Assembly: GCA_963753725.1 (NCBI GenBank) | Contig: CAVWDI010000001.1 | Span: 1-64,000, forward strand | Origin: CAVWDI01 sp963753725 | GTDB lineage: Bacteria > Chloroflexota > Anaerolineae > Anaerolineales > UBA4823 | DNA: 64,000 nucleotides | Direction of reading: 5' to 3' | Shown here: piece after piece, positions 17,760 through 27,982 of the stretch | Position numbering within the stretch: the stretch's first letter is position 1 | Layout: each line of letters starts with the position of its first letter | Position numbers and translations under genes: made by a program | Notes under the pieces: model-generated | Databases searched by the model: none | What the model was told of the DNA's origin: nothing | Seen by the model: the letters and a program-made list of their open reading frames with translations, nothing else

Positions 17760-18090
17760 TTATTCCAAGGGTAAATTATAGAAGTTATACACCGCCTGGG
17801 ATAGTTCGGCGATCAACTCCGAAGCCTGCTCCCACACCAGTTGGTCGGGTTGGTAGACAAACGTCACCAAAATATAATTGCCGCCTGGTGTGTAGATAAT
17901 ACCTGCATCCCCAATCGTGTTTATAACGCCGTTATTTGAAACCCAACCGTGTTTATGGGCAATTGGCGTCCCTTCAGGTAAACCTGCAGTGAGCAGCACA
18001 GGCAGCCGGTTTTTAATTAAAAATGAAACCATATCCTGGCATTCATTTTGTGTGAGTTGCCCCGGATAAACAGCATTCAACGCGCTCGCC
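17760..18090 (-). CDS. Beta-lactamase-fold membrane protein, C-terminal part
   Basis: C-terminal third of the next gene after a one-base shift near 18085. It reads NAVYPGQLTQNECQDMVSFL, IAHKHGWVSNNGVINTIGDA (HKHG replaces the KTG triad) and IIYTPGGNYILVTFVYQ, the last strands of a class A beta-lactamase fold. Ends LPLE at 17760, 20 bases from the tRNA. Confidence 0.82.
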
Positions 18091-19251
18091 GCCAGTTTGC
18101 GCGCACTGGTATAAATCCTCCAGGAGCATACCGATTTCTGAAGGAGTAGTTTGGTTGTATATATCCGGATCGGTGTTAACGTCAAGCCGGGTATTCGCAG
18201 GCGTTTCATACACAGCCAGGAGCGGAGATCCCAGAGAAAAATAACCCGCTAAGAATGTATTCTCCAAACCCAGCGCTTGCATTTCTTCGGAAACGATCAA
18301 CGGTGCCCGCGTTTCATCGATCTCCCGGTCCATTAACCAATCGGCTGCTTCATTACCTGAATTGACGATCATATCTTCAACCAGTTTCATCGTTTCCGGA
18401 TCAGGATTTTCGCCGATGCGGCTGAAGGCTGATACCAGGATAGGAATTTTTATGATGCTTGAAGCAGTAAATGCGATATCCGGATTAACGGGCACGTCTT
18501 CCCCTTCTCTATATGCAAAATGGATCTCATCGCCTGTTTGAAGGTCCATCAGGTATACCCCTGTTAAACCATCAAAGCCTGAAACATCAACGGTCTGTTT
18601 TAGAAGAATTTCTAAATTCTGGAATACAGGTCTTGTTGGGTCGGACCTTTCGAGCGGTAGATTTACCGAACGGCTGGTCAGTGAATTGAGCGCCGATTTT
18701 ATCAAGACTACCGCAGTATCAACATCCAGAGATGTTCCTGGTTTCCCAGGTTGAAAACTCACCGTTCCCGCAACAGGAATTGCAGGCTCGGATGGCTGGT
18801 CGTAACGCTCAGTTATGCTGTCCAGATATTGCCTCAATCGCGCTTCAGAAAATGTGGCAGACAGTGGAATACGTGTCGGAAAATCAGTTCGACCCCACAG
18901 AAAATCCCAATAATCCTCCCAAAACTCCTTGGAAGTCCGTTGATAATCCGCGACGGATAACATGCTCTCAATTTCCAATTGAAAGTCTGTAACTGTGGGA
19001 TATAGATGAATCACCGCATCCTTGTAATATAGCTCGATAGGACTTGAATAAACTTCCATCATGCGTTGCGCGGCTTGCTGCCTATCCAGACCACCAACCG
19101 GTACACCTGCAACGATTAATCCTGCCGGTAAAAAAGCACGTACACGACTGAAGCGCACTAATTGCAGGACCGCCAATACAATCGCGGCCAGAATTAATAA
19201 GATTGAAAGAACCCTTAATGTGGAAAATGTCCTTCTTTTATTCACTGCCAC
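18043..19251 (-). CDS. Membrane-anchored class A beta-lactamase-fold serine hydrolase
   Basis: An N-terminal membrane helix (residues 13-33) places the rest outside the cell. Residues about 40-200 resemble the YoaR/VanW-type peptidoglycan-binding domain (GLIVAGVPVGGLDRQQAAQRM). From about 235 a beta-lactamase fold follows with the catalytic SxxK in FTASSIIKIPIL and the SDN-like region VNSGNEAADWLM. No Glu166-type omega loop was recognised, so it is more likely a cell-wall enzyme than a resistance gene. The frame breaks near 18085 and continues in the previous entry. Confidence 0.82.
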   Translation of the reverse strand: MAVNKRRTFSTLRVLSILLILAAIVLAVLQLVRFSRVRAFLPAGLIVAGVPVGGLDRQQAAQRMMEVYSSPIELYYKDAVIHLYPTVTDFQLEIESMLSVADYQRTSKEFWEDYWDFLWGRTDFPTRIPLSATFSEARLRQYLDSITERYDQPSEPAIPVAGTVSFQPGKPGTSLDVDTAVVLIKSALNSLTSRSVNLPLERSDPTRPVFQNLEILLKQTVDVSGFDGLTGVYLMDLQTGDEIHFAYREGEDVPVNPDIAFTASSIIKIPILVSAFSRIGENPDPETMKLVEDMIVNSGNEAADWLMDREIDETRAPLIVSEEMQALGLENTFLAGYFSLGSPLLAVYETPANTRLDVNTDPDIYNQTTPSEIGMLLEDLYQCAQTGGERVECCLSGATHTK

Positions 19252-19343
19252 TCCAAATCATCGATAAACGAACTAAACAAGAATCATACCATGAGAACCC
19301 TGCAAGGTATCCATACTAATTTGTTCATAATCTTGGTAAACTT

Positions 19344-19375
19344 AAGAAAAATACAGGCGAAGAATGCCTGTATTT
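19344..19375 (-). terminator. Rho-independent terminator of the TPR/caspase operon
   Basis: On the minus strand AAATACAGGC (19375-19366), loop ATTCTTC, GCCTGTATTT (19358-19349), followed by TTC. A perfect 10-bp stem ending in a T-rich tail, 40 bases after the frame-corrected protease stop at 19414. Confidence 0.85.
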
Positions 19376-19413
19376 ACAGAAATAATTTTTACTTGTATAG
19401 AACAAAAACCGTT

Positions 19414-20359
19414 TTATCTGGAGATAACCAGTTTTACTAATTTCCCTTCAGCGTTCATAGTCATACGAGCATAATTGGGATGACTATTGTTCATTTTATT
19501 AACGGTTCTTGCTTAAAGTAACCAGTCGATGTGAATTTCTTTTCGAAGTCTTGGAATTTTTTTTCTGACTGGTTGGACAACTGGCGCTTTCCCCATTACT
19601 TTTGTTGCACTCGTGGCAATACATCACATCAGCATTTATCATACCGGGTAAATATTTCTCAACCACCTGTTTGACGTTTACCATGACTTCATCAGGGATA
19701 GGATGTACTTCTTTTGTTTCCAACCTTCTGTAGCATATCGTCTCAATCTCATCCATAACAATTGGGCGTTGGATGGACTTAGGTCCGTTCCAACCGTTGA
19801 ACGGTTTATCGAGTGGATCTCCAAACAATACAAAGGAAATTAAGGTCTTTTGGTCCTCACCATCTAGATAACCCTGTCTCTGGTTCATCTCATAAGCAAG
19901 TGAAATTTTTGCTTGTTTCAAAGCTTCACCAGCAGGCAATCCTTCACATACATAATTCCAAAATAGAAATCCCAGCAAATCTGCAGCGATTAACGGAGGG
20001 CTGATGGAGCCGTACGACATGCAAGTCGAACCAACCACCCCTCTACTTCCAGCATTTAAGAACTGTAATGATATCGCCTCACTCAGCGATTTCCCTGTAA
20101 TATAGGCTCCATAGCAGGCTTCTGAAAAAACAATCTCAGGCGGTTTTTTCGGTTTCTTGCGACCATTCAGACCGATATCCTTAGGACGAAGCGCTACGGG
20201 GTAATCTGGACCTTCTGATGGATCAAGTGTATCATTTTGACCATACCACTCAGCGGCGTCCATCAATCCGTGCAAGTTAAAAATAACCAAACCGGCTTTT
20301 TGGAAGCTTAAGAGATTTATGTCGCCCATTTTTGCGCGGTTTTTTATTCTTTTTCCCAT
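19414..20359 (-). CDS. Caspase-like (C25/clan CD) protease, catalytic C-terminal part
   Basis: Carries a clan-CD His/Cys dyad: His in AGLVIFNLHGLMD and Cys in EIVFSEACYGAYITGKSLSE, followed by LNAGSRGVVGSTCMSYG and FVLFGDPLDKPF. This is the core of gingipain-like and CHAT/caspase-like peptidases. The printed frame stops at 19499 (TLSKNR). Three small shifts (a G run near 19592, near 19513 and an A4 run near 19495) give a tail GKAPVVQPVRKK, PRLRKEIHIDWLL and NNSHPNYARMTMNAEG to a stop at 19414. That tail resembles the small protein at 28444-28686. Same gene as the next two entries. Confidence 0.75.
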
Positions 20360-21815
20360 TGACTTCAGCTTCTTTAAAACCTAACGGAGGCGAGACGAAC
20401 ATCCCTTTTGGTTTTCCTATTGGTTGATAGACTTTATAAGAAGCTTTCTTCCATACTGCAGCCGTATAACCGTAACTATTCTTTTGGGTATTCAAGATTG
20501 ACCCAACCCATCCGGAGAACTTCCGTATCCACTTGGCTCTTTGATTGATTTTTTTCACATTCTTCGTATGGTTATCGGCAATCCGTTGTAATTGGTTCAA
20601 TAAAACAACCCCGTCTGATTCAATTCCTCCCGGTAGTCTACCCACTGGCCACTCCGGAACAAAGTAATTTTTGTCTCGGGTACCATACGGGTTATCTGAA
20701 GGCACATCTGCATCCTGATCGTCAACTGGATTTGGCAGGTTATGGTAAGGGACGATTTCCGGACCACCGACGATCAACAAAGCTCCGATCATTTGACCGC
20801 GTGCCGCCAGTGCCGCATCTAAATCCGTAAGAGCTAATTTTAAATTCCACGGATCGTTAGATTTTACGGATGCAATATCTTGTTGAATATCAAATTCGCA
20901 GATATCCCCGTAAAATCGTAACGCTCCCCAACGGTTATATGATTGGACGGCTTCAACCAGACGATCCATTTCGGATTTAATTTTTTGGGTTGTTTTTTCC
21001 CCATACTTTTCAACTAACTTACACCGCATAGAAAACACAACATATAATGGAAAACGACCATCCAATTTGGTAATGCCAGGCATTTTCCTCTTAATCGCGA
21101 TTTTTTCTAGTACTTGTCGAAAATCCTGTGCAACTTCACTCTCTTCTTTCTTTTTGTTTTCCCTTTGTGGTTTATGTTCTAGGTATATTGGATCAGATTC
21201 TTCTGCAGATTTATGATGTGCATAAACTGCGGCTGAAGCCACGCCGGCAGCAATCACTAAATCATTCTGGCTGCTGGGATCAGTGGACGGCCCATCGATA
21301 TTTAACGTAGCCAAAAATCCATCAATATCATCTAGTTCTACCCTTGGTGATCCTGGTGAGATTTGATTCCAACCGAGGAATGAAGCGACATCACCTGGGA
21401 TGGGGAAATTTATGGGTAATTCTAACTTTTCCGGCCACACCCTTTGATACGGATTATTGTCATCCCATAATCGTCTAGCTACCTGACCATTTATATCGCG
21501 CGCTGCTGCTTCATGCAGCAGCACTACTGCTTTATCGCCGTTACCAGATTCCACTAACCAATGCGCCAGGGACAATTTCACAACCAAACAATCCGACATT
21601 TTTTTGTGGTAATTTTCACCTATTTCTAGCTTGGATTGAATTGGGATTGAATCACTTTTTGCTAAATACTGCAGATGAGTAACAACCGCCAGTGAGGGAA
21701 CATCATCACCAGATAAAAGGTTCTGCAGCGTTTCTTCTGTTTCCTTAAAATCACCAATTTTTAAGTGCTTGTCTGGCTTCATACAGAGGTAATCCCCAGG
21801 GTAGGATCTCTGCAT
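20277..21815 (-). CDS. TPR/caspase-like protease, central part
   Basis: Middle of the same polypeptide. It starts with helical repeats and then has a charged linker (HKPQRENKKKEESEVAQDF), a first alpha-beta half (FPLYVVFSMRCKLVEKYG) and the C25-type element ALLIVGGPEIVPYHNLPNP, PEWPVGRLPGGIESDG. The N-terminal residues before KIGDFKETEETLQ are out of frame; the true upstream sequence is in the next entry (junction near 21765). The junction with the catalytic part is near 20345. The linker is rich in Lys and Glu and could be a processing site. Confidence 0.72.
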   Translation of the reverse strand: MQRSYPGDYLCMKPDKHLKIGDFKETEETLQNLLSGDDVPSLAVVTHLQYLAKSDSIPIQSKLEIGENYHKKMSDCLVVKLSLAHWLVESGNGDKAVVLLHEAAARDINGQVARRLWDDNNPYQRVWPEKLELPINFPIPGDVASFLGWNQISPGSPRVELDDIDGFLATLNIDGPSTDPSSQNDLVIAAGVASAAVYAHHKSAEESDPIYLEHKPQRENKKKEESEVAQDFRQVLEKIAIKRKMPGITKLDGRFPLYVVFSMRCKLVEKYGEKTTQKIKSEMDRLVEAVQSYNRWGALRFYGDICEFDIQQDIASVKSNDPWNLKLALTDLDAALAARGQMIGALLIVGGPEIVPYHNLPNPVDDQDADVPSDNPYGTRDKNYFVPEWPVGRLPGGIESDGVVLLNQLQRIADNHTKNVKKINQRAKWIRKFSGWVGSILNTQKNSYGYTAAVWKKASYKVYQPIGKPKGMFVSPPLGFKEAEVNGKKNKKPRKNGRHKSLKLPKSRFGYF

Positions 21816-22218
21816 CCTTACTGAACTCCTCCCCTAAAGCTAATAAATTTGATTCTGCGACTGATCGTAATACCTGAAATTCCTTGATCTTCTGCTTGGA
21901 TTTCTTTTTTTTGCCGCTCTCAATAATGTCGTTCGTACGGACAGCCTCCACCATTGTGCTGGAAGCCATTACATATTCTGGATCTACTTTTAGTAAACCA
22001 CGTATGACTTGTATAGCTTGTTCATATCGGTTTTCATTCAACAATATTTGGGCGTATAACAAACCAGCTTGTAAATCTCCAGGATAATTTCCAAGCCAGT
22101 AAAGAACCGCATCTCGCCCAAATGGAATATTCCCGACCTTTATTGCTGCTGCAACAAGCGCCAAATATTTTTCTCGAGAATATTTTTTTTCATTACCCAT
22201 AAGTGTATTGTTTTTCAT
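21751..22218 (-). CDS. TPR/caspase-like protease, N-terminal TPR part
   Basis: N-terminus of the protease: TPR-like helices (GRDAVLYWLGNYPGDLQAGL, LLNENRYEQAIQVIRGLLKV), then a basic stretch SGKKKKSKQKIKEF and LPLYEARQALK, which joins to KIGDFKETEETLQNL after one shift. Start ATG 22218 has no clear ribosome site and is 36 bases after the giant TPR gene. Reassembled protein about 930 residues, no signal peptide. Confidence 0.7.
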   Translation of the reverse strand: MKNNTLMGNEKKYSREKYLALVAAAIKVGNIPFGRDAVLYWLGNYPGDLQAGLLYAQILLNENRYEQAIQVIRGLLKVDPEYVMASSTMVEAVRTNDIIESGKKKKSKQKIKEFQVLRSVAESNLLALGEEFSKDAEILPWGLPLYEARQALKNW

Positions 22219-22254
22219 GTTGGTGTCGCTATCTCATTAACTACCAATCTCTTG

Positions 22255-23601
22255 TTATGAATTAGATTTCAACGCAGAAACTGCGCTTAACAAGCGATGG
22301 ACATCCATATCACTGGGCTCTAATTGAGAAGCCTTACGAACTGCATTCTCCGCTCCAGCATAATCTTTTTTATCTTTTAACAATAAGCCAGCTAAATAAT
22401 ATGGGTAGTAATTATCCGGGGAAATATCGATCGCCATTTGATAGTATCGCATTGCTTCTTCATGTTGCCGGCGCTTATGATAAACCTGACCCAATTCTTG
22501 AAGGATTTCCACATCCTTTGGATTGAGGCGTTCTGAATAAATTAGATGGTGAATAGCTTGGTCTAGCTGCCCTTCATCATGATATTGGTGCCCCAATATA
22601 TAATGGAGTTTCGCTTTCTCCTCTTGAGTTAATTCACCATCATCAATTCTGAGTGCTTTGATGGCTGAGTTTACGGCTTGTATACGCTGTCCAGATTTAT
22701 CCTGGATTACGGCTAATACCGCTAAAACTTTCGGATTGTTCGGGTTGGCACTGTGTATTCTATTAATTTCTGGTATCGCGCTGTTGATACCCTTACTATT
22801 AGCCAATAAACTTACATATTCGAGTTTCAGTCGCAATGAATCGCTCACCTCTGAGATTGATTCTTTCAACAACTTTAAAGCTTCATCTGACCTGTCCAGT
22901 AGCACTAATGCCTTAGATAACATAAGCAAGGCATCCATGTGATCAGGGAGTTTTTCTAAGAGTCCTTCTGCTATTGCATAAGCACCCTTAGGATTGTTGT
23001 TTTGTAAATCAATTTCACCGCGCAATAAGAGCGGTTTTACTGGATCGTCAGAATTTTCTATCGCTTTTGCGGTACTTGAGGCAGCAAGATCAATTAAACC
23101 GGCATGCATTTGGGCTTCCGCCAAGCGCAACCAAATTTCGCCATCCTCGGGATTTATTCGAGCAGCTTGTTCGAACACTTTTACAGCAGAATTGAATTCG
23201 CCGTTTTGCATATGTGTTTGCCCAAGTTCAAAATAGAAAGAAAGCTGTTGTGGTTCGAGCTGTATTGCTCTTTCAAGGTATAAGCCTGCTTGCTTAAGAT
23301 CTGGCAACCCATTTTTTTGGTCATCTGATCGGTAAATTTCGGATGCCAACCTATACCAAAATGGTTCATCTGGCCATTCATCCAGTGCTTTTTGAATAGC
23401 CTGCAAAGCAATCGAGTATTCCTTATTTTGAGCGGCAAGCATTGAGATGAAGTAATGAAGCATTGGAACTTGCAGCGGCAACAATTCAATTTCATTAGTT
23501 ACTATTTCTTCAGAGCGTAGAGCAAAACCCAACGCTTTATGGTCATCACGATTGAAAATTAACTGAGCCAGCATGACCATAATTAGCGGCTTATCGTTCA
23601 A
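22255..23601 (-). CDS. TPR protein, probably the C-terminal part of the giant TPR protein
   Basis: A 448-residue all-helical protein with at least eight TPR units, such as SFYFELGQTHMQNGEFNSAV and EILQELGQVYHKRRQHEEAM. The only start is a TTG without a ribosome site, and the frame is open back to just after the stop of the upstream TPR gene. Removing one T at about 23668-23670 fuses them as LESVDPIPEEHKTVLADLG. I infer one polypeptide of about 1,900 residues. Likely a scaffold for the protease encoded next. Confidence 0.7.
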   Translation of the reverse strand: MNDKPLIMVMLAQLIFNRDDHKALGFALRSEEIVTNEIELLPLQVPMLHYFISMLAAQNKEYSIALQAIQKALDEWPDEPFWYRLASEIYRSDDQKNGLPDLKQAGLYLERAIQLEPQQLSFYFELGQTHMQNGEFNSAVKVFEQAARINPEDGEIWLRLAEAQMHAGLIDLAASSTAKAIENSDDPVKPLLLRGEIDLQNNNPKGAYAIAEGLLEKLPDHMDALLMLSKALVLLDRSDEALKLLKESISEVSDSLRLKLEYVSLLANSKGINSAIPEINRIHSANPNNPKVLAVLAVIQDKSGQRIQAVNSAIKALRIDDGELTQEEKAKLHYILGHQYHDEGQLDQAIHHLIYSERLNPKDVEILQELGQVYHKRRQHEEAMRYYQMAIDISPDNYYPYYLAGLLLKDKKDYAGAENAVRKASQLEPSDMDVHRLLSAVSALKSNS

Positions 23602-23665
23602 CTCCCCATTTTCTAACCCTATGCCTAGATCAGCTAAAACTGTCTTATGTTCCTCAGGGATTGGA

Positions 23666-26600
23666 TCAAACTGACTCTAATTTCATCAGGTATGCAGCTA
23701 CATCTGTATATGAATTATTGAATGTAAACAAGTGTTTTTCAAATTCACTAATTGTCTCATTTGATGATTTAAATATTGAATAACCCCGCGCCTTCCATTT
23801 TTCAACGATATTTATGGCATCCTCAATTATCAGATTTGAATTTTCGCCGATATCCGTTTGTTCATTTTTATTGATTTGTTGGGTGACTCGATTGATGCTG
23901 CGTTTGAAATCATCAAAAGAAGATGCGTTGAGTGCTTCTTCTCCTGGAGAATGGTTTCTCACATTAAATATCTGACAAGATAATTGCGCTTCTGCACGAA
24001 GTATGATGGCTTTGGCAAAAAGAAGATGAGATATTGGTTCATGAGCAGCATTTTTCACAAGTTCACCTAACAATTCAACAGCTCTATTCCAATCACCCAA
24101 CTCCAGATAAGCCTCGCCAAAGCATCGTTGCAGCGTATAAAGGTTTAACAAACCACTTTCATTCTGTCCATTTAATTTATCGATAGGATTGTGTTTCGAA
24201 AATTCCGACAACGCCTCTCGTCCGGCAAATAAAGAATCGTTCCCAGCCAAAATTCTCGCTTTCAACGCAATAATCCGAGGGTGATCTGGTATGAGCGACT
24301 GAGCTTTCTCGAACGCTTCTATCCCCAATTCCTCATCACCATCAGCCACTTCCAGTTCTGCCAGCATGCAGTACGCTGTGAATTGTTGTTCTTTCGGTTC
24401 ACCTTTAAAATCAAAATTATTCAAATATTCCAATGCCTTATCTGGAAGTAACGCAGCTGCGGCAATCTCCGATGCTTGTAAGTAAAGGATATTCAGGTTA
24501 TTTTTCGACGTCGACTCTTCAGCAGTTGAAAAAAGTGTTTCAAAATAACCTAATGCTTTGAATAAATCTCCCGCATAGTAATAAAGTTTTGCAGCATCTT
24601 GATTTAGGGAAATATCGATTGGAAATAATTCCAAAGCATCTTGAATGAATAGTTCTGCATCTTCAAATTCCCCCAGTTCATTCAATCGCACGGCCTTCTG
24701 GTGGTAAGTTGCCGGATTGTCAGGATCGATATCGACAGCCTGGTCCAGCATTTGAAGAGCAGAAATTTGATTTCCCGTGGATAAATATATATCAGATAAT
24801 TCTGTCAATAGTATCGCGATTGTTTGGCTGTCTTGAGGCGAATCGATCGACTTTTTTGTATATTCTTGATCGACCACACTTTGAAGGAATTCCCCAGCAA
24901 TTTCTGACTCTCCTAATTCTTTTAGGCGGTGAACGATTTCCAGCACTTCAATATGATTGACTTCGCTGAATCCGATTCCCTGATCGATCGCGCTTTTTAA
25001 CGTTTCTACAGCTTTCTCACGCTCTCCAGCAATCAACTGCAGCTTAGCTAATTGAATTAAGTAATATCGATTTTCCGGATTGTCATTAATAACGCCCTCT
25101 AAAATACTTACTCCATCAATTATTTGATTATTATTTTCAAGATCCGATTGCGCTGCAATTCTTACTAAATGATTTGTAAACCAACCAATATCCTCAGAAT
25201 GGTGAGATGAATATTCAAGCACCTTTTTGGATGTTGTATAAGAATCATCAATCAACCCGGTTTCTAAATAAGCCTGGGAGAGTAATTTATAAATATTTGG
25301 ATCTTCCTTCTGTAACTGTTCAGCTTCCTGCAGAGCAGCAAGAGCCATTTCTGGTTCATTTAAAACCAATGCAACTCGCCCAAGTCCAATAGACATGCGT
25401 GCTTTCCAATGTGGGTGTTCTGCATAGGGGGTTTCTAATGCTTTTCTGAATGCATCTCTTGCATTTTCATAATCTCCAGATATCGCTAACGCTTCCGCGA
25501 AAAGTACTTGTGCTTCAGCTTTCTCTGCTTCACTGATGTTTGGATATGCATCCATTTCAGTAAAACTATCTTGGGAATTTAGATCAAATGCGCCAAACAG
25601 GATATCAATTGCCTTCTCGGCATATTCGACAGAAGGCTTTGCTAATAGTAACGATTTTGCCAAATCTAATTTTGGTTGAATGGCTGCTTTATTTTGTGAA
25701 ACAACAAATTCAAGTACTTTAATTGCTTCACCATACTCTCCGAATTCCATCAGCAACTGACCATAAGAATTAGCAATTTCTAAATAGCGAAGATCCTTAA
25801 TTTGAACAGAATCAAAGTCATCGTCATTCAAATCGTACAACTTGGTTCCAACTTTATAGGCATTTCCAAAGACGAAACGAGCGTCTTCAAGATAACCTAA
25901 TTCCTTTAATGTACTCCCAGTATTTAATGAAATCCCCATCGCCAGATCGGGATTAAGGATAAAGGTTTGTTCTTCAACAAAATATTGCTTTTGATTTTCT
26001 GCTTTGGATCGTGTTAACAGATTGATAGCCTTGCTGAGGTTATCCAATGCCATTGTTAGTGAATCTTTAGATATATAGGCCGTCCCTAATGAATAATATA
26101 TCTCTGGTGATTCAGGCACTGCATGAATGGCAGCGTTTAATGTGTCAAAGAACAGTGATTCTTCACCATTAATTTTGTGAGCATCTGCGAGATTTATCCA
26201 TGCATCTGTTGAGTTAGGTGATAATTGTGTAGCTTTTTGGAGATTTTCAAGGGCTGGAGTGACTTCTCCAAAATCAAGTAAAGCTTTTCCTAATAAGCTA
26301 AATGCGATACCATCCTGTCCATCCATTTCAATCGCTCGCTTACTTACATTAATCGCTTGTTGTAGTTCTTTGGCTTTTATCGCGCAGCTGGTTAAATCAT
26401 GAAAGTCTTTCGAAGATGGATTTTCTTTCATTTCAAGACTTGCTATGCGTTCTTCCAAAGCTGAGCGCCATTCACCGTTGGTCTCCAATGAATTAATCAA
26501 TAAATAGCGCATCTCTAGATCGTCTGGTGTGTGTGGCGATCTAATAGAAGAAACGCCCTCCAATGCAAAGGCTAGGTATGATTTTTCAAGCGCCTCATCA

Positions 26601-27982
26601 AGTTTTCCAGCCTGTAACTGCAGCTGCACTAATGGAGCCAATAATTCAGGATAATTTGGATATTTAGAAAAACCTGATTTCAGTACTGTTTCTGCTTCCA
26701 GATCCATCTCTAAATCAGATAATAATTTTGCTAAACGAATATAATCCCCGCCTAAGTAAATTTCACCCTCCTCTACGTATTCTAGGGCACCAATAATTGA
26801 GTCTTTGGCACTTGCATAATCGTTTTGTTTGTATGCTATCTCTGCCGCAGTTAATTGTATTAGGGGATTTTGAGGTAGATCAGGATCCACCAGTCTTGCC
26901 TCCAGATAGGCACGAGCATCATCCAATCGCCCGGAGGTTATCAGCGACTTTGCCAGGCCCACAACATATTTTGGTTCATTCGGGACGATCTGAGTAGCTT
27001 TTTTCCAAACTTTCAGTTGATCATCAATCGAATTGGTTCCGATTTGATCTTTTGAAAAATTTTGAGCAAGCTGTGCATGAAACTGGGCTTGTAAATTCTT
27101 CGTAATTTCAATTGATTCATTCAGGGTAGCAGTGATATCACCAGATTTATCGGCATAATCTTGTAAACTTATATAGCGAAGTAATCGGGTCAACCTTGCA
27201 ATTCTTTCCTCATAAGAAGCATATACCTGAACGTTTAAATTCGTGAATAATTCCTCATCCATCGAGCCGATATATTCGCTCAATGGAATTTCATCAATGA
27301 TATCCTTAGCCAATGCTTTCGCCAAAGAAGGTCTTATCAATTCCAGATGCTCTAGTATCACAAGAATCAGTGGGAGGTTTTTTCCACTGAATATCGAATA
27401 TAGCTCCGTTAATTGTTGTTCGGGAGGTAAAGGGGTGCTGAGTATCGTGTGTATGACCAGATTCGAATATTGGATGTAATCCCCATGTGAAATTAGCTCT
27501 TCTATCAGCATAATGGGTTCAGGTATCATCCCATACAAACATGCCAATACGGTTTCTGATAACCCCACGTGCTCTCTAATCTCTTCGGAAAAACCTTCCC
27601 ATGAACCTTTTATGCGCAATCGCTCTCGCAGAGACAAAGCGATAAGACCAGCCTCTTCTAAAGTCGAAATGCAGTTTTTCGTGCGATACCATTTTTCATA
27701 AGCCCTTGTAACTTCATTACGCAGGTTCTCGGGTAATGGTTGTAAGGGTTGATTTCGGATTTTGTCAACTTCTATTGGATTCCCTAACGCGTAAATACTT
27801 AATGAGGCAGGTGTCCAAAGTTCTGGAACTGCCGGCAATGATGCGAGCGCATTCTTCCCGAATTCAGAATATGCTAATTGTTTAAAAACTACAGGATCTT
27901 GACGCAGCGCAACAATCATCCAGTGCCAAGATTTTTTAGGAAATATTTTCCGAGATTCTATAAAAAATGAGGAAGGCCTCAT
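23666..27982 (-). CDS. Giant TPR-repeat protein
   Basis: About 1,438 residues, nearly all TPR units (for example GIAFSLLGKALLDFGEVTPA, DAWINLADAHKINGEES, ATYHQKAVRLNELGEFEDAE). ATG 27980-27982 overlaps the stop of the membrane protein upstream as ATGA, so the two are translationally coupled. An open frame extends 111 codons further upstream, but that extension is out-of-frame reading of the membrane-protein gene (see 27979-28315). No signal peptide or catalytic domain was seen. The first 300 residues are helical without clear TPR pattern. Probably binds partners of the caspase-like protease. Confidence 0.8.
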   Translation of the reverse strand: MRPSSFFIESRKIFPKKSWHWMIVALRQDPVVFKQLAYSEFGKNALASLPAVPELWTPASLSIYALGNPIEVDKIRNQPLQPLPENLRNEVTRAYEKWYRTKNCISTLEEAGLIALSLRERLRIKGSWEGFSEEIREHVGLSETVLACLYGMIPEPIMLIEELISHGDYIQYSNLVIHTILSTPLPPEQQLTELYSIFSGKNLPLILVILEHLELIRPSLAKALAKDIIDEIPLSEYIGSMDEELFTNLNVQVYASYEERIARLTRLLRYISLQDYADKSGDITATLNESIEITKNLQAQFHAQLAQNFSKDQIGTNSIDDQLKVWKKATQIVPNEPKYVVGLAKSLITSGRLDDARAYLEARLVDPDLPQNPLIQLTAAEIAYKQNDYASAKDSIIGALEYVEEGEIYLGGDYIRLAKLLSDLEMDLEAETVLKSGFSKYPNYPELLAPLVQLQLQAGKLDEALEKSYLAFALEGVSSIRSPHTPDDLEMRYLLINSLETNGEWRSALEERIASLEMKENPSSKDFHDLTSCAIKAKELQQAINVSKRAIEMDGQDGIAFSLLGKALLDFGEVTPALENLQKATQLSPNSTDAWINLADAHKINGEESLFFDTLNAAIHAVPESPEIYYSLGTAYISKDSLTMALDNLSKAINLLTRSKAENQKQYFVEEQTFILNPDLAMGISLNTGSTLKELGYLEDARFVFGNAYKVGTKLYDLNDDDFDSVQIKDLRYLEIANSYGQLLMEFGEYGEAIKVLEFVVSQNKAAIQPKLDLAKSLLLAKPSVEYAEKAIDILFGAFDLNSQDSFTEMDAYPNISEAEKAEAQVLFAEALAISGDYENARDAFRKALETPYAEHPHWKARMSIGLGRVALVLNEPEMALAALQEAEQLQKEDPNIYKLLSQAYLETGLIDDSYTTSKKVLEYSSHHSEDIGWFTNHLVRIAAQSDLENNNQIIDGVSILEGVINDNPENRYYLIQLAKLQLIAGEREKAVETLKSAIDQGIGFSEVNHIEVLEIVHRLKELGESEIAGEFLQSVVDQEYTKKSIDSPQDSQTIAILLTELSDIYLSTGNQISALQMLDQAVDIDPDNPATYHQKAVRLNELGEFEDAELFIQDALELFPIDISLNQDAAKLYYYAGDLFKALGYFETLFSTAEESTSKNNLNILYLQASEIAAAALLPDKALEYLNNFDFKGEPKEQQFTAYCMLAELEVADGDEELGIEAFEKAQSLIPDHPRIIALKARILAGNDSLFAGREALSEFSKHNPIDKLNGQNESGLLNLYTLQRCFGEAYLELGDWNRAVELLGELVKNAAHEPISHLLFAKAIILRAEAQLSCQIFNVRNHSPGEEALNASSFDDFKRSINRVTQQINKNEQTDIGENSNLIIEDAINIVEKWKARGYSIFKSSNETISEFEKHLFTFNNSYTDVAAYLMKLESV

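Noticed and set aside
17760..19251. Antibiotic-resistance beta-lactamase
   Set aside because: It has a membrane anchor and a peptidoglycan-binding-type domain, and no clear omega-loop Glu; a cell-wall role is more likely.
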